Both the position numbers and the translations under genes were made by a program. A DNA stretch of 64,000 nucleotides from Neobacillus drentensis NBRC 102427 (lineage in GTDB: Bacteria > Bacillota > Bacilli > Bacillales > Cytobacillaceae). The notes beneath the pieces are model-generated. The model was not told the DNA's origin. It saw only the letters and a list, made by a program, of their open reading frames with translations, and did no database searches. Positions 43,474 through 51,518 of the stretch are shown here, in pieces; positions within the stretch are counted from its first letter, which is position 1, and each line of letters starts with the position of its first letter. The stretch is taken from contig NZ_BCUX01000023.1 in NCBI RefSeq assembly GCF_001591445.1, positions 1-64,000 of the forward strand. Reading direction: 5' to 3'.

Positions 43474-45813
43474 GTGATAACTTTGAGACAACTCGTAAAT
43501 AAACAGAACAGTATAAATGAAGAAAAATTAAAGCAATGGGAAATTGAATTGAACGACAACGGATATATTTCAAATGAGAGTGGATTGATTTCCATACTAA
43601 CGAAGGAATCCAACCCAGTTATCTTATCAAAACTGCTGTCAATAGCTGCTTTGTCACGGATTGGGCGAAATAAACATGATAAACTGGCTGAAATATGGCT
43701 TGAAAGAGCGTTTAATCTCTACCCCGATAATCAATCAGCAAAGGAATATATGCTTCAATCTGATTGGAAGAAGTTTGAAGATTCACTTTCACCGCTTACC
43801 TTTCCTGCAATAAGGGAAACGGATAATCGAACCGCTAAGAAGAAAACTGCGGAACAATACATAGAAGTGTGTCAAACCTTTTTAGCCCAAGCCGATGAGA
43901 TTCAAAATAAGTTAGAAGCTAAAAGAGACCTGTCCTCGAAAATAATAAATAAGGCTTTATATCTAAAATACAATCTTCTCTCTGAGCTGTTGACATCGGC
44001 GATAGAAGAAACTGGAAATTTATTTAAGGCGGCTGAGGAGTACGACCAATCCATTACTGGTGTTTTCCATACTTCCACCTATTATGATGATTTAAAATTA
44101 CATTTAGCGAATCTAGAGGAAATCAAAGAGAATTGGCAAAGGCAATTTCTTGAAGAACAAGCCGAGAGTCTCCTAACACGAAAAAATGCCCTAGATCAAC
44201 TGAATGAAATGATTGGGATGGAGTTTGTTAAAAATCGGGTCAATGATTTTTACCGTTTTCTAAAGTATCAAAAACAGCGAAAGGAACTCGGCTTTCAAAT
44301 GAAGGACGATCTGAGCTTGAACATGATTTTAACCGGGAATCCGGGTACTGGAAAAACAACACTTGCCCGGTTACTTGCGAAAATTTATCATGAATTAGGT
44401 GTCTTGCCTCATGAGGAAGTGATTGAGACGGACCGATCACAGCTTGTAGGTGCGTTTGTAGGCCAAACAGAAGAAAACGTCCGAAACATAGTCGAACGTT
44501 CCATTGGCGGGGTGCTATTTATTGATGAGGCCTATAGTCTAAAACGCGAAGGGCAAACAGGCAATGATTATGGCCAAGCAGCCATTGATACACTCGTTTC
44601 GCTGATGACCGGAAATGAATATGGCGGGAAATTCGCTGTGATTTTGGCAGGCTATCCGGAGGAAATGCGCTCCTTTCTGGATGCAAATCCAGGTTTACGA
44701 AGTCGTTTTCCTCACTCGAATCTCATCCATCTGCCAAATTATTCAAATGAAGAGTTAATAAGGATTGCTGAACAAGTCGCTTCTGATAATGATTATTTCC
44801 TCAGTGAGGATGCTAAGACCGAAATCAATCATCGGCTAGACCGCGAACGGGTTGATGATACTTTTGGAAACGCAAGGACTGTTCACAATATCGTAATTGA
44901 TGCAATCTTTAAGAAGGGGTCTGTCAAAGAAGTAAATAAAGAAAACCTTCTCGATTTTATTGTTTTGAATAAAGAAGACTTTCTTTTAGATAAAGAGGAA
45001 AGTTCTGAGTCACCATATGATAAATTGGGCCGGCTTATTGGTTTAGAAGCTTTAAAGGTGGAAATGAGATCACTTATCTCGTTTGTAAAAATGCAGCAAT
45101 ACCGGTTGAAAAACGGACTGCCGCCTGTACCCATTCAGCTTCATGCGGTGTTCACTGGAAACCCCGGTACAGGAAAAACATCAGTTGCTAAAGTTTATGC
45201 GGAGCTTTTAAAGGACTGCGGCATCTTAAAAAGAGGCCATCTAATCGTGGCTAGTCGGGCTGATTTTGTAGCCGGATATGTGGGTCAAACTGCATCCAAA
45301 ACAAAGAAGAAAATTAAGGAAGCACTCGGAGGCGTCTTATTTATTGACGAGGCCTATTCCCTTTTTAGTTCCACAACAGGAGATTTTGGTAAAGAGGTTA
45401 TTGATACAATTGTTGATGAAATGACCAAGCATAATGAAAATTTAGTCGTTGTCTTGGCGGGATACCCACATGAAATGGACTTGCTCCTTGAAAGTAATCC
45501 GGGTCTGCGTTCACGATTTAAAAAGTTCTTTTTATTTCCTGACTATACCCCAGAAGAACTGCTGGAAATCATGGTCGTTTATGCTGAAAGTTTTCAATAT
45601 CAATTAACAGAGGAAGCTAAGGCGCTGTTACTTCAAAATATGAATGAGGAATCCTTTAAAGGGAACGGTCGTTTTGCCACAAACATGGTCGATGAAATGA
45701 TCCAAGCTCAAGCCTCAAGACTAATGGATTCAGAAGAAGATGAACATCTGTTTGAAAAATCCCTGCTGCTTGAAGTAGAGGATGTCCTAATGGCATTTAG
45801 TAAAAATATTTAA
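43474..45813 (+). CDS. Double AAA+ ATPase of the CbbX/SpoVK type
   Basis: The 779-aa protein has an N-terminal helical region (about 1-235) and two tandem CbbX/SpoVK-like AAA+ modules. Module 1: Walker A GNPGTGKTTLAR (about 288-299), Walker B GVLFIDEAYSL (about 346-356). Module 2: GNPGTGKTSVAK (about 561-572), GVLFIDEAYSL (about 620-630). Both have intact arginine-finger regions (NPGLRSRF). CbbX remodels Rubisco; SpoVK is a single-module sporulation protein. The substrate here is unknown. The start is GTG 43474; TTG 43483 is an alternative. It lies between tlp and yneP, where B. subtilis has no such gene. Confidence 0.82.
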   Translation: MITLRQLVNKQNSINEEKLKQWEIELNDNGYISNESGLISILTKESNPVILSKLLSIAALSRIGRNKHDKLAEIWLERAFNLYPDNQSAKEYMLQSDWKKFEDSLSPLTFPAIRETDNRTAKKKTAEQYIEVCQTFLAQADEIQNKLEAKRDLSSKIINKALYLKYNLLSELLTSAIEETGNLFKAAEEYDQSITGVFHTSTYYDDLKLHLANLEEIKENWQRQFLEEQAESLLTRKNALDQLNEMIGMEFVKNRVNDFYRFLKYQKQRKELGFQMKDDLSLNMILTGNPGTGKTTLARLLAKIYHELGVLPHEEVIETDRSQLVGAFVGQTEENVRNIVERSIGGVLFIDEAYSLKREGQTGNDYGQAAIDTLVSLMTGNEYGGKFAVILAGYPEEMRSFLDANPGLRSRFPHSNLIHLPNYSNEELIRIAEQVASDNDYFLSEDAKTEINHRLDRERVDDTFGNARTVHNIVIDAIFKKGSVKEVNKENLLDFIVLNKEDFLLDKEESSESPYDKLGRLIGLEALKVEMRSLISFVKMQQYRLKNGLPPVPIQLHAVFTGNPGTGKTSVAKVYAELLKDCGILKRGHLIVASRADFVAGYVGQTASKTKKKIKEALGGVLFIDEAYSLFSSTTGDFGKEVIDTIVDEMTKHNENLVVVLAGYPHEMDLLLESNPGLRSRFKKFFLFPDYTPEELLEIMVVYAESFQYQLTEEAKALLLQNMNEESFKGNGRFATNMVDEMIQAQASRLMDSEEDEHLFEKSLLLEVEDVLMAFSKNI

Positions 45814-45840
45814 TACTATCGATGAAAAGGTTGTGACTGG

Positions 45841-46269
45841 GTGGGAAATTTATTTACTTCGACTAGAGAAATTCAGCTCTATTATGCTGATACAGATATG
45901 ATGGGTGTTATCTATCATGCAAATTATTTAAAGTTTTTTGAACTCGGAAGAACAGGATTAATTGAAGACATTGGATACAATTATCTGTCTATGGAGGAGG
46001 CAGGTTTCTATTCACCTGTCTATGATATTCAAATTACTTACAAAAAACCACTTCGGTATGGTGATAAGGGTTTTGTAAAAACGTGGGTAGAATTAAATGA
46101 TGGCATCAAATCAGTTTATGGCTATACGATTTTAAATGGGGATGATGAAATTTGTGCCGAGGGGAAATCAACCCATATTATCGTAAAGAAAGAAAATTTT
46201 AGACCCACTTCATTCAAAAAAGCCTTTCCTGAGTGGTATTTAAAATATGAAGAAATTAAGAAGAAATAA
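45841..46269 (+). CDS. yneP: Acyl-CoA thioesterase, hotdog fold (YneP)
   Basis: The 142-aa 4HBT-type thioesterase has the family signature YYADTDMMGVIYHANYLKFF (about 13-32), with the catalytic Asp in ADTDMMG, and FFELGRTGLIE. It hydrolyses acyl-CoA; the substrate is unknown. The start is GTG 45841 with AAAGG about 10 bases upstream. The position upstream of yneQ matches B. subtilis. Confidence 0.9.
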   Translation: MGNLFTSTREIQLYYADTDMMGVIYHANYLKFFELGRTGLIEDIGYNYLSMEEAGFYSPVYDIQITYKKPLRYGDKGFVKTWVELNDGIKSVYGYTILNGDDEICAEGKSTHIIVKKENFRPTSFKKAFPEWYLKYEEIKKK

Positions 46270-46303
46270 CAAACTAGCTGACATGTAAATTGGGGTGATA
46301 AGA

Positions 46304-46621
46304 TTGGCTTTTGGAATAAAAAGACAGGAAGTCATCAAGTGGAAAAGAAATATTGATCATGGCGAAATAGCCTTTTTAACCCATTATTGGCTTGATGACC
46401 GATTTCCCGGATGTAAGACAGTTACTAAGGTTGGTTGCAATGATCTTGAAAAATTAGCTGCTTGGGGAAAGAAACACGGTCTAAAAAAAGAATGGATTCA
46501 TCATAGGGTCGATGGCTATTCCCATTTTGATTTAATTGGTGAAAGGCAAAAGGAAATATTACTAAAAGAAGGCTTGGTTGAACACATTTGGATAGATAAG
46601 AAAGGCTCACTTGAAGAATAA
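46304..46621 (+). CDS. yneQ: Conserved hypothetical protein YneQ
   Basis: The 105-aa soluble protein begins MAFGIKRQEVIKWKRNI and contains GEIAFLTHYWLDDRFPGC (about 20-37) and WIHHRVDGYSHFDL. It is conserved in Bacillus as YneQ, function unknown. I use TTG 46304, 4 bases after GGGGTGAT; an in-frame GTG three codons earlier lies inside that site. It is convergent with a CPBP protease gene. Confidence 0.82.
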   Translation: MAFGIKRQEVIKWKRNIDHGEIAFLTHYWLDDRFPGCKTVTKVGCNDLEKLAAWGKKHGLKKEWIHHRVDGYSHFDLIGERQKEILLKEGLVEHIWIDKKGSLEE

Positions 46622-46645
46622 CTATCTTTCAAGTGAGCCTTAAGT
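46602..46645. terminator. Hairpin between yneQ and the CPBP gene
   Basis: AAGGCTCACTTGAA/TTCAAGTGAGCCTT (46602-46615 with 46628-46641), a perfect 14-bp stem that includes the end of yneQ. The T-tract is weak, so termination efficiency is uncertain. Confidence 0.75.
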
Positions 46646-46660
46646 TTACTTCTAAAGCCA

Positions 46661-47458
46661 TTAATTAATAATGGGGATCACCATCCAGCCGGAAATTAAT
46701 AAAAGTGTAGTTACTGAGAAATGAACTACTACCGATGGGAAGATACTTTTAAATTTAATAGTAAGAATGCCCAGCAATATACCTAAAAACATATAAGAAA
46801 TAGATATAATCAGTGAAAAGCCAAACATGGTCGTGTGTAAACCAAATGCAATACTTGTTACGACCAAACCTAATTGGTGATTTGATATCGCTATCAGCTT
46901 TGGAAGAAATATCCCCCGCCACAAAACCTCTTCAAGCAATGCATTGATGCTAGCAAACAATAAAATGAATAGGACAGCAGACAAGCGCATATCTTCATTT
47001 TTTACAAATAATGTCCCAATAATGGAGAGGATTGAAAGCAGGCAAAGGATCAGAAAAAATTTACTCAGAGAAAATGCAATGTTAAAAGGGAGTTGTATTT
47101 TCCCTGTAAGAATAGGTTTTTGAAAATAAAATATGATTTCTTGTTTAAATTTCTTAATAACATAGCTAATCAAAAGAATTGGAATGAGTAATAACATTTG
47201 ACTAAACATAACTAGTGAATAGTGAGGGAAATGAAAGCTTTCCATAAAGGTATCCATATAAACGAGCAGAAGATTACCAAGAAAAAAAGAAATAACCATC
47301 CAGGCAAATGAGCGCATCCTTTCTTTAAAAAAGGCGACTAATAATAATAATGCAATTAGTAGAACAAAAAAAGGAGAATAAAGACCTCTTGTAAAAAAAT
47401 AGGACATCAATATAAATAATACACTTAACAAGATCCCTTTTCGGTTGTTACTTTTCAT
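46661..47458 (-). CDS. CPBP-family intramembrane metalloprotease-like protein
   Basis: The 265-aa protein has about eight membrane segments. It carries the CPBP (CAAX protease/Abi) motifs: EEVLWRGIFLPKL with EExxxR (about 180), FGLHTTMF with FxxxH (about 215) and a final VVHFSV. Members process prenylated or other membrane substrates; in bacteria they are often linked to bacteriocin immunity or are orphan. I use ATG 47458, 8 bases after GGAG; ATG 47476 is upstream and in frame. It is preceded by a strong hairpin separating it from plsY. Confidence 0.82.
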   Translation of the reverse strand: MKSNNRKGILLSVLFILMSYFFTRGLYSPFFVLLIALLLLVAFFKERMRSFAWMVISFFLGNLLLVYMDTFMESFHFPHYSLVMFSQMLLLIPILLISYVIKKFKQEIIFYFQKPILTGKIQLPFNIAFSLSKFFLILCLLSILSIIGTLFVKNEDMRLSAVLFILLFASINALLEEVLWRGIFLPKLIAISNHQLGLVVTSIAFGLHTTMFGFSLIISISYMFLGILLGILTIKFKSIFPSVVVHFSVTTLLLISGWMVIPIIN

Positions 47459-47494
47459 CCTATGATCTCCAATCAAATTTCTTAAAATGAGTAA

Positions 47495-47527
47495 GAAAAT
47501 GGGAACCGAAAATCGGTTCCCATTTTC
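47495..47527. terminator. Perfect 15-bp hairpin between plsY and the CPBP gene
   Basis: GAAAATGGGAACCGA/TCGGTTCCCATTTTC (47495-47509 with 47513-47527) with an AAA loop. On the minus strand it lies 34 bases after the plsY stop and probably ends that transcript. Confidence 0.8.
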
Positions 47528-47560
47528 AAAACGCCGCTGAACAGGGCGCTTCCGCTTTTC

Positions 47561-48160
47561 TTATAGCCATTTTATTTTCGGCTCTGTTTTATTCATTATT
47601 CGTTTCACGTTTGCACGGTGCCGGTAAATTACGAACGAGGCAAGCAGGAAGACTACTATCAACAATGGGATGTCCCACTTCTGAATAAAACCAGATATTA
47701 AAGCAAACAGAAAAGCAGTTATTCCAGCAATCATAGATGATAAAGAGACATATTTGGTTATGTAAAGACTAATAAAAAATATTATTAATACTGTAAGAAA
47801 CAGAAGCGGAGCACAAAGTAATAATACACCCCCTGAAGTGGCAACTGCTTTTCCACCGCGAAACCTTGCAAAGATTGGATAGGTATGACCAACAACCGAA
47901 AAAACCCCGGCTAAAAGCGGATTTATCTCTACATTAAACAGGAGGGGCAAGGAAGCTGCAAACGTACCTTTTAATATATCTGCAAGAGTTACCACCATAC
48001 CTGCTTTGACACCAAGTGTACGAAACGTATTCGTACCCCCTAAATTTCCACTCCCATGTTCACGAATATCTGTTTTATAAAATACTTTTCCGATAATTAA
48101 ACCAGAGGGAATCGAGCCAAGTAAATAAGCAAGAATTAGGACTAAAATAATTTGAACCAT
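47561..48160 (-). CDS. plsY: Glycerol-3-phosphate acyltransferase PlsY
   Basis: Membrane enzyme that acylates glycerol-3-phosphate with acyl-phosphate, the first step of phospholipid synthesis. The 199-aa product has about five to six membrane segments and the three PlsY motifs: [11 protein letters not shown] (about 15-25), [15 protein letters not shown] (about 33-47) and [13 protein letters not shown] (about 99-111). AAGGAG precedes ATG 48160. It is yneS of B. subtilis, here followed by a CPBP gene. Confidence 0.95.
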   Translation of the reverse strand: MVQIILVLILAYLLGSIPSGLIIGKVFYKTDIREHGSGNLGGTNTFRTLGVKAGMVVTLADILKGTFAASLPLLFNVEINPLLAGVFSVVGHTYPIFARFRGGKAVATSGGVLLLCAPLLFLTVLIIFFISLYITKYVSLSSMIAGITAFLFALISGFIQKWDIPLLIVVFLLASFVIYRHRANVKRIMNKTEPKIKWL

Positions 48161-48316
48161 GAATAAATTCTCCTTCTACGTAAAGATCCAGTTCTTCTAT
48201 TTTACCATGTATTATAGAAAAAACACCACGCTTTTCCGTTTCTGTCCAAAGTAAGGACAATTAGAGTCAATATTATTACGAAAATAAGGAGAATTTTCAA
48301 ACCCTTTGTTTATCGA

Positions 48317-48345
48317 TTGAAAGCAATGAATGGAGTCAATATAAT
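48317..48345 (+). promoter_or_regulatory. Promoter of the GGDEF/kinase operon
   Basis: -35 TTGAAA (48317-48322), 17 bp, -10 TATAAT (48340-48345). The spacing is ideal, and a second TATAAT follows at 48351. Confidence 0.8.
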
Positions 48346-48367
48346 TTAGATATAATCATATAAAACA

Positions 48368-48412
48368 CATGAAAACCGACCGACGAAACGAGTGAAAGGG
48401 TCGGTTTTCATG
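48368..48412 (+). promoter_or_regulatory. 14-bp hairpin in the leader of the GGDEF gene
   Basis: CATGAAAACCGACC (48368-48381) pairs perfectly with GGTCGGTTTTCATG (48399-48412) around a 17-nt purine-rich loop. It begins about 16 nt after the predicted start. The T-run is only TTTT inside the stem, so it is not a clear terminator. Confidence 0.55.
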
Positions 48413-48450
48413 TATCAAATAATTTTGAATGACAATTGAGGTGAAAACCA

Positions 48451-49749
48451 ATGGCCACAAATCTCCAGTATTACTTAAATAATCATCATAAAGACATAAA
48501 GATATTATATGTTGAAGAGGAAAAGTTTTCGCGAGAAAAACTCTTGCGTGTTCTAAAGCGTCGTTTTGCCGATGTTCACGCGGCAATTGACGATGTGGAA
48601 GCTTTACAGCTCTACCAGCGTTACCAACCAGATTTAATTATTTGTGATATCAAAATGAATCAATTGAGTGGATTAGAATTCATTAATAAGATGCGTGCCT
48701 TAAATGAGCAAGTTCAGATTATCGCAACAACCACTTATGATGATCAAGATGCCTTTATTCAGTCGATTGCAAATAAAGTTAATCATGTTATCTACAAACC
48801 AATTGACTTGGATTTCCTTTTGCAGGCGATTCAAAAATCAGTCTATCAAATGCAAATAGAGAAAGAGCTTGCCAAACAAAAGAAGCTAGCGAGAGCCATT
48901 TTGGATTTTCAGGATAACCCCATTTTTGTCATTGAAAACGATGAAATAATTGAATTCAACCAAGCCTTTTCCAACTTTACTGGAATTAGGAAGAGTCAGA
49001 CTCAGCTACATAAGAGTAAATTACTATCTAGTTATTTTGCTGAAGATTCAAATTATTTTTATCCAAACGATATGAGTAGATTGTATGAGGAAATCTTGGA
49101 AACTGGAAAAAACGCTGTAAAGATGCACTGGAAAGATACTAACAGCAAAGATACGATCTTTTTACTAAAGACCGCGGTCATTCCAGGTACCAATCAATAT
49201 CTATTTATTTGTAACGATATCACTGCTTTAGAGGAAGAAAGTAGAATGAATCGGCAATTAGTCCTGATGGATTCCTTAACTAACAGTATCAATCGATTGG
49301 AAATGGATGATATCTTGGAAATGGAAATAAGACGTGCCGAAAGATTAGGTCAGCCATTTTCGATTATTTTAATCGATATCGATTTCTTTAAACATGTGAA
49401 TGAACGGTTTGGGCAACAAGCTGGTGATAAAGTCCTCCATACCATTTCTACGATTGTTCAGCAACGGATTAGAGAATCAGATATTTTTGTCCGCTGGGGA
49501 GGAGAAGAATTTATTATACTCACTCCCGGAACCGACGGAAATGGAGCAATAGAGTTAGCAGAATCTATCCGTGCCATCATTGAAGACTTTCAGTTTAAAG
49601 ATATTGATCAGATTACTTGTAGTTTTGGGATTACTGAGTTTACTCGAGGCAAAGCGAAAAATGAATTGATATTAGAGGCAGATAAGGCACTCACTCAATC
49701 TAAAAATAATGGTCGAAACTGTGTAACCAATTACATTCAAGAAAGTTAA
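48451..49749 (+). CDS. Response regulator diguanylate cyclase (REC-PAS-GGDEF)
   Basis: The 432-aa protein has a receiver domain (about 16-130) with phospho-acceptor D66 in IICDIKM and K116 in YKPID. The usual acidic pair after the first strand is Glu-Glu (VEEEK). A PAS-like domain follows (about 150-255), then a GGDEF domain with active GGEEF (350-354) and a product-inhibition site RESD five residues before it. It should make cyclic di-GMP on phosphorylation. It sits 13 bases before a histidine kinase gene, its likely partner. B. subtilis has neither gene between plsY and yneT. Confidence 0.92.
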   Translation: MATNLQYYLNNHHKDIKILYVEEEKFSREKLLRVLKRRFADVHAAIDDVEALQLYQRYQPDLIICDIKMNQLSGLEFINKMRALNEQVQIIATTTYDDQDAFIQSIANKVNHVIYKPIDLDFLLQAIQKSVYQMQIEKELAKQKKLARAILDFQDNPIFVIENDEIIEFNQAFSNFTGIRKSQTQLHKSKLLSSYFAEDSNYFYPNDMSRLYEEILETGKNAVKMHWKDTNSKDTIFLLKTAVIPGTNQYLFICNDITALEEESRMNRQLVLMDSLTNSINRLEMDDILEMEIRRAERLGQPFSIILIDIDFFKHVNERFGQQAGDKVLHTISTIVQQRIRESDIFVRWGGEEFIILTPGTDGNGAIELAESIRAIIEDFQFKDIDQITCSFGITEFTRGKAKNELILEADKALTQSKNNGRNCVTNYIQES

Positions 49750-49762
49750 GAAGGTGGTCAGT

Positions 49763-50707
49763 GTGCTTTTGTTGTATATTTTCATATTCTTGGTAATTGG
49801 ATTATTCATTTATGTTATTTTCCAATCAATTCATAAAAGCCGTAAACTAATGAAAAAACTAAAAGTAAGTGAAAACAGCTACCGGGACTTGGCAAAAAAA
49901 TATGAAGCTGCGAATATTTTGAAACAAGATTTAGAAATAAGAATTCAAGAAGAAGTAGCCAAGAATCGCCAGAGAGATTTTGTCCTTATCCAGCAATCAA
50001 GACTTGCTGCGATGGGAGAATTGATTGCTAGTATGGGTCATCAATGGAGTCAACCGTTAAATAGCTTATCACTATTAATCCAGGATGTAAGAGAAGCATT
50101 AGAGTTCGGGGAAATTGACGATCAATATATGGAACGGTTTACTAAAGAAAGTATGTTCCAAATTAAGGAAATGTCGCAAACAATTAATGATTTTCGCAGA
50201 TTTTATAAACCGAACAAGGAAAAAACCCCATTCTCTGTAGGAGATTCGATTGAAGATGCCCTATCTATCTTTTCAACAAGTTTAAAAAAACACGCCATTC
50301 AGGTGGAGTTTGAATATAGAGGTCAGTATACGGCATTTGGTTTTCCCAATGAATATAGCCAAGTTGTCCTTAATCTATTAACAAACACAAGGGATGCCTT
50401 TGTTCAAAACGATACAAAAAATCGAAGAATATTCATCACCATTGGTGAAACGGACAGAGAGATCACAGCAGAATTTATCGATAATGCCGGTGGAATCGAA
50501 CTAGAATTACTTGAAAAAATCTTCGATCCTTATTTTACGACGAGACAACACGGCACTGGTTTAGGACTTTTTCTGGCAAAGAAGATATTGGAAAACATGG
50601 ACGGGAGTGTCCAGGCAGAAAATACCGGAGATGGAGTCCGATTTTGCCTCATCGTCCCGAAGGCAGCTGCCGCAGTTAATCCAGAACTTATTTCTGGTTC
50701 AAGTTAA
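49763..50707 (+). CDS. Membrane-anchored histidine kinase
   Basis: The 314-aa kinase has one N-terminal membrane helix (about 1-21), a coiled-coil linker, then a HisKA-like dimerisation domain with H93 in SMGHQWSQPLNSL and an HATPase_c domain (N box LNLLTNTRDAF, G1 DNAGG, G2 HGTGLGLFLAK). It has no sensor domain outside the membrane, so the signal is internal, in the membrane or via partners. The HxW-QPL phospho-box is of the HWE-unrelated HPK4-like type. I use GTG 49763, 5 bases after AAGGTGG. It is the second gene of the GGDEF operon. Confidence 0.9.
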   Translation: MLLLYIFIFLVIGLFIYVIFQSIHKSRKLMKKLKVSENSYRDLAKKYEAANILKQDLEIRIQEEVAKNRQRDFVLIQQSRLAAMGELIASMGHQWSQPLNSLSLLIQDVREALEFGEIDDQYMERFTKESMFQIKEMSQTINDFRRFYKPNKEKTPFSVGDSIEDALSIFSTSLKKHAIQVEFEYRGQYTAFGFPNEYSQVVLNLLTNTRDAFVQNDTKNRRIFITIGETDREITAEFIDNAGGIELELLEKIFDPYFTTRQHGTGLGLFLAKKILENMDGSVQAENTGDGVRFCLIVPKAAAAVNPELISGSS

Positions 50708-50811
50708 TACTAATTTGCCCCTTTTACCAGGGTCTTTTTCTATTTGAAAACCTTTTATTATGTTTTTTTTGAAAATATAGGTAAAATAAAGAGGGAAAGG
50801 GAGTGAGACTT

Positions 50812-51228
50812 TTGACGATTGAAAATCCAAGTCGTAATGAAATTGGAACAATATTAAATAAGGCAAAAAGAATCGCTGTTGTTGGGTTGAGTGATAATCC
50901 TGAACGAACATCCTATCAAGTTTCCGCTGCTATGCAAAAAGCTGGCTATGACATTATTCCAGTGAATCCAACAATCGATCAGGTGCTTGGTGTAAAAGCC
51001 GTTGCTTCACTGAAGGATATTGAAGGTCATGTGGACATCGTTAACGTTTTTCGCAGGTCAGAACAATTGTTCGATGTTGCGAAAGAATTTGATCTAATCG
51101 ATGCAGATGTATATTGGGCCCAGCTTGGTCTTGAAAATGAAGAAGCCTATGAGTTTTTAAAAAATAAGGGCTATACTGTCATTATGAACCGCTGTATTAA
51201 AGTTGAACATGCGTTGACAAGGGTATAA
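50812..51228 (+). CDS. yneT: CoA-binding domain protein YneT
   Basis: A 138-aa single Rossmann-like CoA-binding domain: RIAVVGLSDNPERTSYQVS (about 20-38), then IIPVNPTIDQVLGVKA and VDIVNVFRRSEQ. This is the domain found alone in YneT and as part of acyl-CoA synthetases. The function is unknown. I use TTG 50812, 8 bases after GGGAG; GTG 50803 is an in-frame alternative. It lies upstream of parE as in B. subtilis. Confidence 0.88.
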   Translation: MTIENPSRNEIGTILNKAKRIAVVGLSDNPERTSYQVSAAMQKAGYDIIPVNPTIDQVLGVKAVASLKDIEGHVDIVNVFRRSEQLFDVAKEFDLIDADVYWAQLGLENEEAYEFLKNKGYTVIMNRCIKVEHALTRV

Positions 51229-51235
51229 TTTTTTA

Positions 51236-51268
51236 CCAAAAAACTGCTAAAGATTAGCAGTTTTTTTC
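51236..51268 (+). terminator. Terminator of yneT
   Basis: AACTGCTAA-AGA-TTAGCAGTT with flanking A and T tracts (seven T). Confidence 0.9.
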
Positions 51269-51518
51269 TTTTATTTCGCCCAATTACGCCTGCTAATATT
51301 ATTACAAAAATATGTTGTTTAAAAATACCTATTTGCCAAAATAAAATAAATCGCTACAATTAAGCATAGACGCCGCGAGTTATATGATAAAATAAGAAGC
51401 GGCAAACATTGGTTCTATTTTATATTTAAAAAAGATAATTAAATGAACGACTAATCAATTAGTTCATGAAGCAATTAGAAGGATACTTCTTTTTGTAGGG
51501 AATGAAAGGGGTATTTTA

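Noticed and set aside
48075..48260. Minus-strand frame overlapping the plsY start
   Set aside because: It covers the plsY ribosome binding site in another frame and shows no protein-like composition.
48368..48412. Cyclic di-GMP riboswitch upstream of the GGDEF gene
   Set aside because: None of the conserved GEMM aptamer segments is present; it is one simple long hairpin.
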